DNA of 64,000 bases. Origin: Desulfuromonas sp. Lineage in GTDB: Bacteria > Desulfobacterota > Desulfuromonadia > Desulfuromonadales > Geopsychrobacteraceae. A program made the position numbers and the translations under genes. The DNA lies in contig PKUC01000054.1 of assembly GCA_002868865.1 (NCBI GenBank), positions 1 through 64,000 on the forward strand, read 5' to 3'. Positions 43,020 through 50,700 of the stretch are shown one piece after another. The notes under the pieces were generated by a model. That model ran no database searches and was not told the DNA's origin. It worked only from the letters and a program-made list of their open reading frames with translations. The stretch's first letter is position 1, and each line of letters starts with the position of its first letter.

Positions 43020-43814
43020 ATGGATAAAAAATTCAAAAACCGGGTCCGCGAACAGTTCGGGAAGGCCGCGCTGGCCTATGTCAACACCGAACATTTCTCG
43101 GGTGGGGCCGATCTGGAAGAAGCGGCCCGACTTCTGAAACCGACCCCGGAAGACAACATGCTGGACGTCGCCTGTGGTGGCGGCCACACGGCAATCTTCT
43201 TTGCACCGATGGTCCGTCAGGTGGTCGCCTCCGACCTGACCATGCAGATGCTGAAACGGGCCCAGGAACACCTGTCGGAGCGTGGCGGTGTCGACAACGT
43301 CATCTTTCGCGAAGCAGATGCCGAAGACCTGCCGTTTCCCGCAGGATCGTTCACCCTGCTGAGCTGTCGGATCGCCCCTCACCACTTCCCCGACGTCCCC
43401 CGCGCCCTGCGTGAGTTTCACCGGGTGCTGCGCCGTGGCGGACGGATGGTTATCATCGACACCCTGCTTCCTGAAGATCCGGAAATCGCCGAATTTTACC
43501 AAACCATGGAGCAGATGCGCGATCCGACCCATATCCGTGCATTTTCTGAGGCCGAATGGTCAGAAATGATCAACGACTCGGAACTGATCCTTCATGAAAC
43601 CAAGATCATTCCCAAACTGCACGATTTTCAGGAGTGGGCCAAGCGGTCTGGCCTGAAGCGAGATGAGGTCCAGAAGCTGAATCGCTACTTCATGGACGCG
43701 CCGGCCAAGGTACACGATTATTTCAAGATCGAATCGTTCGCCGGCGAAGTCGAAAGCTACACCGATCAGAAGCTGTTGATCTACGCCACCCGCAAGGAAA
43801 AAGAAAAAAAATAG
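43020..43814 (+). CDS. Class I SAM-dependent methyltransferase, UbiE/Coq5-like
   Basis: A 264-aa soluble methyltransferase with the Rossmann motif I MLDVACGGGHTAIFFAP, motif II VVASDLTMQMLKRAQEHL, post-II FREADAEDLPFPAGSF and PDVPRALREFHRVLRRGGRMVIID. This is the methyltransferase-11/UbiE pattern used for quinones, lipids and small molecules. The substrate is unknown. ATG has GGGAGGA upstream. It is a single gene followed by a clear terminator. Confidence 0.85.
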   Translation: MDKKFKNRVREQFGKAALAYVNTEHFSGGADLEEAARLLKPTPEDNMLDVACGGGHTAIFFAPMVRQVVASDLTMQMLKRAQEHLSERGGVDNVIFREADAEDLPFPAGSFTLLSCRIAPHHFPDVPRALREFHRVLRRGGRMVIIDTLLPEDPEIAEFYQTMEQMRDPTHIRAFSEAEWSEMINDSELILHETKIIPKLHDFQEWAKRSGLKRDEVQKLNRYFMDAPAKVHDYFKIESFAGEVESYTDQKLLIYATRKEKEKK

Positions 43815-43836
43815 CCTTGCATCTGTGTTCCATACC

Positions 43837-43869
43837 AAAGCCTGAGCGCAATGCCGCTCGGGCTTTTTC
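43837..43869 (+). terminator. Rho-independent terminator after the methyltransferase
   Basis: AAAGCCTGAGCG and CGCTCGGGCTTTTT form a stem around CAATGC with a T-run after it, 23 nt past the methyltransferase stop. The ORF-track start of the next gene (43851) falls inside this hairpin, which argues for the later start at 43932. Confidence 0.85.
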
Positions 43870-43931
43870 TTGAATCGCCGACCAGAAGCACCCGGCAGTC
43901 CCGTCCGTTCCTCGCGCAAAGGCCCGGCAGC

Positions 43932-44501
43932 ATGGCATCGCACCTGACGATCCTCACCGCAACGTCCCGCACATACGACATCAAGAAATCACGCTTTATC
44001 GCGCACCTCGTCCCCCTCGCAGCGTTCCCGTCGGCCCTCAAACAACTCCGCGATGAACACAAAAAGGCACGTCACTTTGTCTGGGCGACGCGACACCTTC
44101 ATGACCAGCAGATCGAGGAGAACTGCACCGACGATGGGGAACCGCGCAACACCTCGGGCAAACCGACCCTGAACGCTCTGCAGAATCGCGACCTGATCGA
44201 CATCGGCCTGGTTACCGTACGTTATTTCGGTGGCATCAAGCTGGGAACGGGCGGCTTGGTTAGGGCCTACAGCGAAGCAGCAAACAGGGTGATCGAGACC
44301 GCGCGCCTTATCGCTGTTGACAACCTCTACCGACAGACGATCCAGCTCAGCTATCCACAATTCAGGCACTTTGAATACCTGATCGGGCAGACTGACCTTC
44401 ACATCATCGACAAAACTTTTCAGTCCTGTCAGATTGACGTCACCCTGCAGGGGCCAAAGACAGCAATCGACCGGCTCTGCACCAAACTCAACCCCCCGTA
44501 A
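43932..44501 (+). CDS. yigZ: IMPACT/YigZ-family protein
   Basis: A 189-aa protein with the UPF0029/IMPACT N-terminal domain: SRTYDIKKSRFIAHLVPL, KKARHFVWATRHL, ENCTDDGEPRNTSGKPTLN and TVRYFGGIKLGTGGLVRAYSEAA, then a C-terminal DUF1949-like domain. Members have been linked to translation control and proline peptidase-like activity, but the function in bacteria is not firm. ATG 43932 is used because the upstream ORF start overlaps a terminator; AAGG lies nine nt before it. Confidence 0.85.
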   Translation: MASHLTILTATSRTYDIKKSRFIAHLVPLAAFPSALKQLRDEHKKARHFVWATRHLHDQQIEENCTDDGEPRNTSGKPTLNALQNRDLIDIGLVTVRYFGGIKLGTGGLVRAYSEAANRVIETARLIAVDNLYRQTIQLSYPQFRHFEYLIGQTDLHIIDKTFQSCQIDVTLQGPKTAIDRLCTKLNPP

Positions 44502-44547
44502 TCGTTCCTAAAAAATCGAGCGTACTTTCCATACCACGTGGCAGCTG

Positions 44548-44556
44548 TGCTATGAT
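44548..44556 (+). promoter_or_regulatory. Candidate extended -10 promoter of the glycine-zipper lipoprotein gene
   Basis: TGCTATGAT is an extended -10 about 58 nt before the lipoprotein start. A TTTCCA sequence lies 19 nt upstream as a weak -35. Confidence 0.45.
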
Positions 44557-44613
44557 AGATCCGTTCCGTCGACCATCCCGTTTATTCATTCACAATCCAA
44601 GGAGGAGACCAAC

Positions 44614-45237
44614 ATGACATACCGCTTTATCGTTCTGCTGTTGGCATGCACACTGCTTGCGGCATGCGCTGAACCGATGAACAAAGCACAAAAGGGTGCG
44701 CTGATCGGCGCGATCAGTGGCGCGCTGGCCGGACAAGCGATCGGCAAAGATACCAAAGGAACCCTGATCGGCGCCGCAAGTGGTGCGGCGGTCGGCGGCG
44801 GGGTCGGCTATTATATGGACCGGCAGGAAGCGGCCGCCCGCGAAGCGCTGGCATCGGTAGAAGGGGTCAACATCATCCGTAACGGAGAAGAGCTGCTGGT
44901 CACCTTCAGTTCCGATAACCAGTTTGCGGTTGGCAGCTTCACCTTCAACCCTGCAGCGCAACAGGACGTCGCTCGCCTCGGGCAGGTGCTGGTCGAATAC
45001 GACGAAACCGTCATCCTCATCGCCGGCCACACCGACAGCACCGGCAGCGAAGACGTGAACCAGACCTTATCAGAGCGTCGTGCGACGGCGGTCAAGAACA
45101 TTCTCCTCGCCCAGGGCGTCGCAGCGGATCGCCTGACAACGATCGGTTTTGGCGAAAGCACACCGATCGCCGACAACGGGACCAGCTACGGCCGTCAGCA
45201 GAATCGTCGCGTCGAAATCAAGATGTCCCCCAAATAA
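44614..45237 (+). CDS. OmpA-family lipoprotein with glycine zipper (YiaD-like)
   Basis: A 207-aa outer-membrane lipoprotein. The lipobox LLAAC places acylation at Cys18. A glycine-zipper segment at about 28-67 (GALIGAISGALAGQAIG and GTLIGAASGAAVGGGVGYY) precedes an OmpA-C peptidoglycan-binding domain at about 95-205 with FNPAAQQDVARL, IAGHTDSTGS and YGRQQNRRVEI. It resembles E. coli YiaD and links outer membrane and cell wall. The start has AAGGAGGAG upstream, a very strong Shine-Dalgarno, and a strong terminator follows, which suggests high expression. Confidence 0.88.
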   Translation: MTYRFIVLLLACTLLAACAEPMNKAQKGALIGAISGALAGQAIGKDTKGTLIGAASGAAVGGGVGYYMDRQEAAAREALASVEGVNIIRNGEELLVTFSSDNQFAVGSFTFNPAAQQDVARLGQVLVEYDETVILIAGHTDSTGSEDVNQTLSERRATAVKNILLAQGVAADRLTTIGFGESTPIADNGTSYGRQQNRRVEIKMSPK

Positions 45238-45260
45238 TTTCAGCAGACCAACATGCAGTC

Positions 45261-45297
45261 AAAGAAAGCCCCGGCCATTTCGGCGGGGCTTTCTTTA
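45261..45297 (+). terminator. Rho-independent terminator after the glycine-zipper lipoprotein
   Basis: AAAGAAAGCCCCG and CGGGGCTTTCTTT form a long perfect stem around GCCATTTCGG-type sequence, 23 nt after the stop codon. Confidence 0.92.
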
Positions 45298-45373
45298 TGC
45301 AACATATGCCCTGCGTGCCTCACCATTTCAACCACAAGCCTGACGCGTAGCTTTCTCTGCGATTACAAAATCA

Positions 45374-45425
45374 AAAAAAGAAACAGGGGACACCCTTGCG
45401 GATATCCCCTGTTTCTTTTTTTTGC
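45374..45425 (-). terminator. Bidirectional Rho-independent terminator after gltA
   Basis: AAAAAAGAAACAGGGGA and TCCCCTGTTTCTTTTTT pair over about 17 bp, with A and T runs on both outer sides. It is about 20 nt past the gltA stop on the minus strand and could also stop read-through from the plus strand. Confidence 0.92.
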
Positions 45426-45443
45426 GAATGTGCTGTGGTTTTG

Positions 45444-46754
45444 TTAGATACCAGCAGCTTCTTCGAGCATTGCGGTGGTGAGCGACTTAGGACGCTCGAT
45501 ACCGTAACCGAGAGCACGGTCCCAAGTGATATTAGCGAGGCAACCGAGTGCGCGACCGATACCGAACAGGACGGTGTAGAACTCGTACTGGGTGACGCCG
45601 TAGTACCACTGGATAACACCGGACTGAGCGTCGACGTTCGGCCAGGGGTTCTTGGCTTTGCCATGCTCGGTGAGAACGCCCGGAGCAACTTCGAAGATCA
45701 TCTTGACCAGCTGGAACAGCGGGTAATCTTTGAGACCTTCGGTCTTGAGGCAGAAATCACGCTGTGAGGAGTAACGCGGGTCGGTCTTACGCAGAACGGC
45801 ATGACCGTAACCCGGGATAACCTGACCGCTGTTGAGGGTTGCCCACAGAGCTTCTTTGAGCTTCTCTTCGGTCGGAACTTCGCCGCCCAACTTGGACATG
45901 AAGTTTTGAGTCCAGCGCAGGACTTCCTCGTTGGCCAGACCGTGCAGAGGACCAGCCAAGCCACCGATACCAGCAGAGTATGCGTAGTACGCATCGGACA
46001 GAGCAGAAGCAACCAGGTGAGTGGTGTGTGCGGAAACGTTGCCAGACTCATGGTCGGAGTGGAGGATGAAGTACATCCGTGCAACATCCTTGTAATCTTC
46101 GCTCTGGCCCATCATGTGAGCGAAGTTACCACCCATGTCCAGCTCAGGATCAGCAGCGATGTGGGTGTCGCCCTTGTACTTCATACGATAGATATAAGCA
46201 CCAATCGGGCCCAGTTTGGACATCAGGTTGGTGCAGTCTTCGTACATGTCTTCCCAGCAAGTCATCTTGTTGAACTTGCCTGCAGCATAGTTGCTGGAGA
46301 AGACCGAGTCACGCTGCATCGCAGTGATCGCGCAAGAGAACATGGCCATCGGATGGGAATCGCGAGGCAGAGCGCGCAGGACGTCGATTACGTACTCAGG
46401 TACAGCAGAGCGCTGCTTCCAGTCCTCAACAACCTCAAGGGTCTGCTCCATGGTCGGAACATCGCCGGTCAGCAGCAGGTACCAGAAACCCTCAACGTAA
46501 GGATAGTCGCTACCGGGAACTTTCGGCAGAGCAGCAAATGTCTCAGGAATGGTCATACCGCGGAAACGGATACCTTCCATCGGATCGAGATAGGAGATAT
46601 CGGTGACCAGGCACTTGATACCGCGAGCACCACCGATCGCCTGACCGATCGTGACATCACCGAGTTTTACGTCAGCGCATTCCTTGACCAGCTTGGTGGT
46701 CCGAGGACGATGCTCAGCAATCTTCTGCGCCAATACTTCCTTCAATGTTGACAT
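45444..46754 (-). CDS. gltA: Citrate synthase, eukaryote-like type
   Basis: Citrate synthase condenses acetyl-CoA and oxaloacetate at the entry to the TCA cycle. The 436-aa protein reads like mitochondrial and Geobacteraceae enzymes rather than the hexameric E. coli type: GMTIPETFAALPK, EGFWYLLLTGDVPT, HSDHESGNVSAHTTHLVASALSD, GPLHGLANEEVL with active-site His, PGYGHAVLRKTDPRY with His and Arg. The eukaryote-like enzyme is known from acetate-oxidising Geobacteraceae. ATG has AAGGAGAG upstream. It is monocistronic, with a leader of roughly 190 nt and a strong terminator. Confidence 0.96.
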   Translation of the reverse strand: MSTLKEVLAQKIAEHRPRTTKLVKECADVKLGDVTIGQAIGGARGIKCLVTDISYLDPMEGIRFRGMTIPETFAALPKVPGSDYPYVEGFWYLLLTGDVPTMEQTLEVVEDWKQRSAVPEYVIDVLRALPRDSHPMAMFSCAITAMQRDSVFSSNYAAGKFNKMTCWEDMYEDCTNLMSKLGPIGAYIYRMKYKGDTHIAADPELDMGGNFAHMMGQSEDYKDVARMYFILHSDHESGNVSAHTTHLVASALSDAYYAYSAGIGGLAGPLHGLANEEVLRWTQNFMSKLGGEVPTEEKLKEALWATLNSGQVIPGYGHAVLRKTDPRYSSQRDFCLKTEGLKDYPLFQLVKMIFEVAPGVLTEHGKAKNPWPNVDAQSGVIQWYYGVTQYEFYTVLFGIGRALGCLANITWDRALGYGIERPKSLTTAMLEEAAGI

Positions 46755-46950
46755 ACTTTCTCTCCTTTTTTGAAATGATGTTTCGTAGTGCCCAAGGGGC
46801 CAATAAGAGGGTGGATCCGCAAAGCGGATAAGCTGTCACAAGGACTGATTAAAAACGTCCGCCCGAACGGGCTTCAGCAGTTACTACAGGGAGTTACAAA
46901 GCAGACTGTCGCTGAAAAAATCCATCTTTCTCCCAATAAATCCAAATAAC

Positions 46951-46979
46951 GTTCTACCAACTCCCCCTAGAGTTGTCAA
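46951..46979 (-). promoter_or_regulatory. Candidate gltA promoter
   Basis: On the minus strand TTGACA (46979-46974, perfect -35) and TAGAAC (46956-46951) are 17 nt apart, about 200 nt before gltA. The leader between contains hairpins such as GCCCGTTCGGGC at about 46863 and ATCCGCTTTGCGGAT at about 46814. Confidence 0.55.
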
Positions 46980-47002
46980 GCTGATTTTGTATACAGTATT
47001 CA
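46973..47002 (+). promoter_or_regulatory. Candidate dusB-ntrBC promoter, overlapping the gltA promoter
   Basis: On the plus strand TTGTCA (46973-46978) and TATTCA (46997-47002) are 18 nt apart, about 75 nt before dusB. Its -35 uses the same bases as the gltA -35 on the other strand. Confidence 0.4.
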
Positions 47003-47076
47003 ATAGAGAATCGCCTCTCGGGACGATCTTTTCCCTTGCAATCTGCCCCCCCATTCGGCCAGAATGCCTAATTAAT

Positions 47077-48057
47077 ATGCAGAATCTATCACGACATATC
47101 GGCACGCTGACACTTAAGACACCGATCATCCTCGCCCCCATGGCCGGAATCACCAGCCTGCCGTATCGCCGGATCATGAAACCGTTCGGCGCCGGCTTGG
47201 TGGTCACCGAAATGGTCAGCGCCAACGGACTGATCCGAGACGGCGTCAAGACCCGCGAACTTCTGGCAACGGCCGCCGATGAAGCTCCTCTCGCCGTTCA
47301 ACTGTTCGGTGATGATCCAGCGGTGCTCAGTCGCGCTGCGCAGATGCTCGACGGAGACGAGGAACTTCTCGATATCAACATGGGCTGTCCGGTCAAAAAG
47401 GTCGTCCGTAGCGGTGCAGGAAGCGCCCTGCTCAAAGACCCTGTCCGGGTCGGAAACATCATCGCCGCCGTACGCAAAGCCTACCCGAAGCCGTTGACGG
47501 CGAAGATCCGCTCCGGCTGGGACGCCCAGTCGATCAATTATCTGGAGATCGGGCGCATCCTCGAAAGCGAAGGCGCAGATGCGGTCACCCTGCACCCGCG
47601 CACTCGCAGCCAGGGCTTTGCCGGTCAGGCGGACTGGGACCAGATCACACAACTCAAAAGCGCCCTCTCCATCCCGGTGTATGGCAGCGGCGATATTTGC
47701 TGCGGCGCAGACGCCAGCAGAATGATGAGCCAGACCGGTTGCGACGGTATCATGCTGGGACGAGGCTGCTACGGTAACCCCTGGCTGATCGGCAACTGCC
47801 TGCGCACCCTGCAGAATCTGGCGGAAATCGACCCGAAACCGGAGGATGTTTTAAAGGTCGCGCTACAGCATCTCGAACTCCATCGTCAACACTTTGGCGA
47901 ACGGAAAGCCCTCTTTGAAATGCGCAAACATCTGAGCTGGTACACCAAGGGATTTTCCGGATCGAGTGCTTTTCGTGCCGGGCTGCAGACCATCACATCC
48001 TGCCGCGAACTGGAGGACAAAGCACGCGAATTCTTTGCAGAGGTGATCTCAGCATGA
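47077..48057 (+). CDS. dusB: tRNA-dihydrouridine synthase DusB
   Basis: A 326-aa FMN enzyme that reduces specific uridines in the tRNA D-loop. It has the barrel start TPIILAPMAGITSLPYRRI, FGAGLVVTEMVSANG, VQLFGDDPA, DINMGCPVKKVVRSGAGSALL with the catalytic Cys, and TLHPRTRSQGFAGQADW. The ORF track starts at 46987; ATG 47077 gives the family N-terminus but has a weak Shine-Dalgarno. It overlaps ntrB by an ATGA junction. dusB at the head of nitrogen-type regulatory genes parallels dusB-fis in enterics. Confidence 0.92.
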   Translation: MQNLSRHIGTLTLKTPIILAPMAGITSLPYRRIMKPFGAGLVVTEMVSANGLIRDGVKTRELLATAADEAPLAVQLFGDDPAVLSRAAQMLDGDEELLDINMGCPVKKVVRSGAGSALLKDPVRVGNIIAAVRKAYPKPLTAKIRSGWDAQSINYLEIGRILESEGADAVTLHPRTRSQGFAGQADWDQITQLKSALSIPVYGSGDICCGADASRMMSQTGCDGIMLGRGCYGNPWLIGNCLRTLQNLAEIDPKPEDVLKVALQHLELHRQHFGERKALFEMRKHLSWYTKGFSGSSAFRAGLQTITSCRELEDKAREFFAEVISA

Positions 48058-49175
48058 GTCAAAACGCCTCAGACACCACAAGCCTCTACGGAATGGTTCT
48101 TGAAAACATCGAGGACGCCGTCATTGCCCTCGACCAGGAAGGACGAATCAATCTGTTCAACCCAGCGGCGCAGACCTATACCGGAATCAGCGAAAAGCAG
48201 AGCCTCGGTCGTCTGTTTTCCGAACTGTTTTCCCACCAGCAGAACCTCTGCTACCTCGCTCAAACGACTCTCAGCGAAGGGCGCTCTATATCAGATCACG
48301 AAAACGTCAAGCTCCGGGGGGTCAGTCCACGCCCGGTCAGCGCAACCGCCTCGCCCCTTCTGACCGCTGACGGCCAGCAGCAGGGCGCGGTGCTGATCCT
48401 GCGAGACCTGACCCAGGTCCGCAAACTGGAAGCTGCGGTGCAACGCGCCGACCAGATGGCGATGGTCGGCACCATGTCCGCAGGGCTGGCTCATGAAGTC
48501 AAAAACCCGCTGGGAGGCATCAAGGGTGCGGCCCAACTGCTACAGATGGAACTGCAGGACAACAGCGAACTTGGGGAATACCCGCGGGTGATGATCCGCG
48601 AGGTCGACCGCATCAACGCCATCATTGAAGAGCTCCTCGACCTGGCCAAGCCACGCACCCCGAAGATCGAACCGGTCAATATCAACCAGATCCTCGATGA
48701 GATCATGCTTCTCCAGAAGCAGACCCTCTCCGAACGGGAAATCCGCTTTCAACTCAACCTCGACCCGAGTATCCCCCCGACCCTGGCGGACCGCGATCTG
48801 CTGATCCGGCTTTTTCTTAACCTGATTAAAAATGCCGGAGAGGCGGCACCGGTCGGCGGAACCATTCGCGTCGAAAGCCGGATCGACTCGGAATATCAGG
48901 TCAACCGATCCGGGTCCCGCGCGGTACCGCTGATACTGATCACCATCCATGATGACGGGCCCGGCATCTCCGCCAAAGAACTGGAACGGATTTTCACTCC
49001 GTTCTACACCACCAAAACCGGCGGCAGCGGACTGGGGCTGGCCATCTGCCAGAAGATCGTCACCGACCACGGCGGTTTTCTCAAAATCATGCCTCACCCG
49101 GTCAAAGGCACTTCGGTTAAAGTCTCCCTGCCGCTGATCCGTAAACCCGCAGGACATCTCTCTGCTGACACCTAA
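48054..49175 (+). CDS. ntrB: NtrB-like PAS sensor histidine kinase
   Basis: A 373-aa soluble kinase without membrane segments. PAS domain at about 10-125 (VLENIEDAVIALDQEGRINLFNPAAQTYTGIS), dimerisation/phosphoacceptor domain with SAGLAHEVKNPLGGIKGAAQLL (H box His about 143), and an ATPase domain with N box LFLNLIKNAGEA, DDGPGISAKELERIFTPFYTT and GSGLGLAICQKI. The architecture is that of NtrB/GlnL. It sits between dusB and ntrC and should phosphorylate the NtrC partner. Whether the signal is nitrogen status is not shown; no glnB or glnA is in the window. Confidence 0.92.
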   Translation: MSQNASDTTSLYGMVLENIEDAVIALDQEGRINLFNPAAQTYTGISEKQSLGRLFSELFSHQQNLCYLAQTTLSEGRSISDHENVKLRGVSPRPVSATASPLLTADGQQQGAVLILRDLTQVRKLEAAVQRADQMAMVGTMSAGLAHEVKNPLGGIKGAAQLLQMELQDNSELGEYPRVMIREVDRINAIIEELLDLAKPRTPKIEPVNINQILDEIMLLQKQTLSEREIRFQLNLDPSIPPTLADRDLLIRLFLNLIKNAGEAAPVGGTIRVESRIDSEYQVNRSGSRAVPLILITIHDDGPGISAKELERIFTPFYTTKTGGSGLGLAICQKIVTDHGGFLKIMPHPVKGTSVKVSLPLIRKPAGHLSADT

Positions 49176-49186
49176 AAGGAACCACC

Positions 49187-50623
49187 ATGTCCATACAACG
49201 TATACTGGTTGCCGATGATGAGGAGAGTATCCGCTGGGTCCTCTCTAAGGCCCTGAAGAAAAAAGGGTTTCAGGTCGACCTCGCCGAAGACGGCACCAAG
49301 GCGCTGTCGCTGTTCCGCAGTAACAACTACGACCTGACCGTGCTCGATATCAAGATGCCGGGCATTCAAGGACTCGACCTGCTGCAGAAGTTCCAGGAAG
49401 AGAAGCCGGGCATCATGGTCGTCATCATGACAGCAGAATCGACGATGGAAAATGCCATCGCGGCGATGAAGCACGGTGCCTATGATTATCTGACCAAACC
49501 CTTCGATCTTGATGCCCTCGACGCGATCATCCTAAAAGCCCAAAAAGCGGCCGAAGTGACCGATCAGCTGGGACAACTCAAAGGGGAGCTGCAGGAGCAG
49601 TACAGTTTCGGCCGTACCATCGTCGGCAACAGTCCGCCGATGCAGACCATGTACAAGGACCTGGGGCGTGTCGCACCATCAGACGTCACCGTACTGATCA
49701 CCGGCGAGAGCGGAACCGGAAAAGAGCTGGTCGCCCGGGCCGTCCACTTTAACAGCCCCCGCCTTGGCAAGCCGTTTATCGCTCTCAACTGCGCAGCGAT
49801 CCCGCGCGATCTCCTTGAAAGCGAACTATTCGGCCACGAAAAAGGCGCGTTCACTGGCGCTACCGAGCGGAAATCGGGCAAGTTCGAGCAGGCCAACGGC
49901 GGCACTTTGTTTCTGGACGAACTGGGGGACATGCCCCTCGAGCTTCAGGCCAAACTGCTGCGGGTTTTGCAGGAGAAAGAGATCACGCGAACCGGTGGTA
50001 GCCAGGTCATGCCGGTCAACGTCCGGATCGTCGCCGCAAGCAATCAGGATCTTGCCGGGATGGTCCGCGAAAAAACATTCCGAGAAGATCTTTATTACCG
50101 TTTGAATGTCGTCCCCATTCACCTGCCGCCGCTGCGGGAGCGCAAAGGAGACATCGAACCCCTCGTTGAGTTTTTTCTCGGGCGTGCTCAGGATGAGCTC
50201 GGAGTGCAGACCCGAGAATGCAGCCAGGAGGCGCTGACGCTGCTCAAAAAGCACTCCTGGCCAGGCAACGTCCGCGAACTGGAAAATATCATCAAGCGGG
50301 CCGCACTGCTCTCTCCGAATCAGGTCCTGATGCCCGCTGACTTTCCCGGACTGTTCAGTGACAGCGACATAGGTGGCCAAGACGATTCCCTGGAAACCCT
50401 GGTTGCCCGCAAGCTACAGAACTCTCTTGCCCAAATCGACCTGCAGGAGCTCGACAATCTTTATGAAATGGTCTTGCATCAGGTGGAGCGGCCACTGATC
50501 AACATCATCCTTCAGCAGACCCGCGGCAATCAGGTCCGCACCGCTGAAATTCTCGGGATCAACCGCAACACTCTGCGCAAAAAGATCCGCACCCTCGACA
50601 TCGAAGTTAAACGGAAGGATTGA
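49187..50623 (+). CDS. ntrC: NtrC-family sigma-54-dependent response regulator
   Basis: A 478-aa activator. Receiver domain 1-120 with DDEES acidic pocket and phospho-acceptor Asp in LTVLDIKMPGIQG; AAA+ domain about 140-380 with Walker A GESGTGKE, the sigma-54 contact loop GAFTGA, Walker B GGTLFLDELGDMP and the arginine finger region FREDLYYRLNVVPIHLPPLRERKGDI; and a Fis-type helix-turn-helix at the C-terminus (TRGNQVRTAEILGINRNTLRKKI). It should remodel sigma-54 polymerase at -24/-12 promoters. AAGGA lies six nt before ATG. A -24/-12 promoter occurs in the window at 61338. Confidence 0.95.
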   Translation: MSIQRILVADDEESIRWVLSKALKKKGFQVDLAEDGTKALSLFRSNNYDLTVLDIKMPGIQGLDLLQKFQEEKPGIMVVIMTAESTMENAIAAMKHGAYDYLTKPFDLDALDAIILKAQKAAEVTDQLGQLKGELQEQYSFGRTIVGNSPPMQTMYKDLGRVAPSDVTVLITGESGTGKELVARAVHFNSPRLGKPFIALNCAAIPRDLLESELFGHEKGAFTGATERKSGKFEQANGGTLFLDELGDMPLELQAKLLRVLQEKEITRTGGSQVMPVNVRIVAASNQDLAGMVREKTFREDLYYRLNVVPIHLPPLRERKGDIEPLVEFFLGRAQDELGVQTRECSQEALTLLKKHSWPGNVRELENIIKRAALLSPNQVLMPADFPGLFSDSDIGGQDDSLETLVARKLQNSLAQIDLQELDNLYEMVLHQVERPLINIILQQTRGNQVRTAEILGINRNTLRKKIRTLDIEVKRKD

Positions 50624-50643
50624 CCTCACCTTCCCCCGGATAT

Positions 50644-50677
50644 AAAAAGAGCCACCTGCGAAGGGTGGCTCTTTTTT
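50644..50677 (+). terminator. Rho-independent terminator after ntrC
   Basis: AAAAGAGCCACC and GGGTGGCTCTTTTTT form a stem with a T-run, 21 nt past the ntrC stop. It ends dusB-ntrB-ntrC and lies between the convergent ntrC and dnaB genes. Confidence 0.92.
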
Positions 50678-50700
50678 ATCGATTTCTTTCCAGCTGCGTT

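Noticed and set aside
43851-43931. Upstream ATG start of the YigZ-family ORF
   Set aside because: The ATG is inside the terminator hairpin of the previous gene; ATG 43932 gives the family N-terminus.
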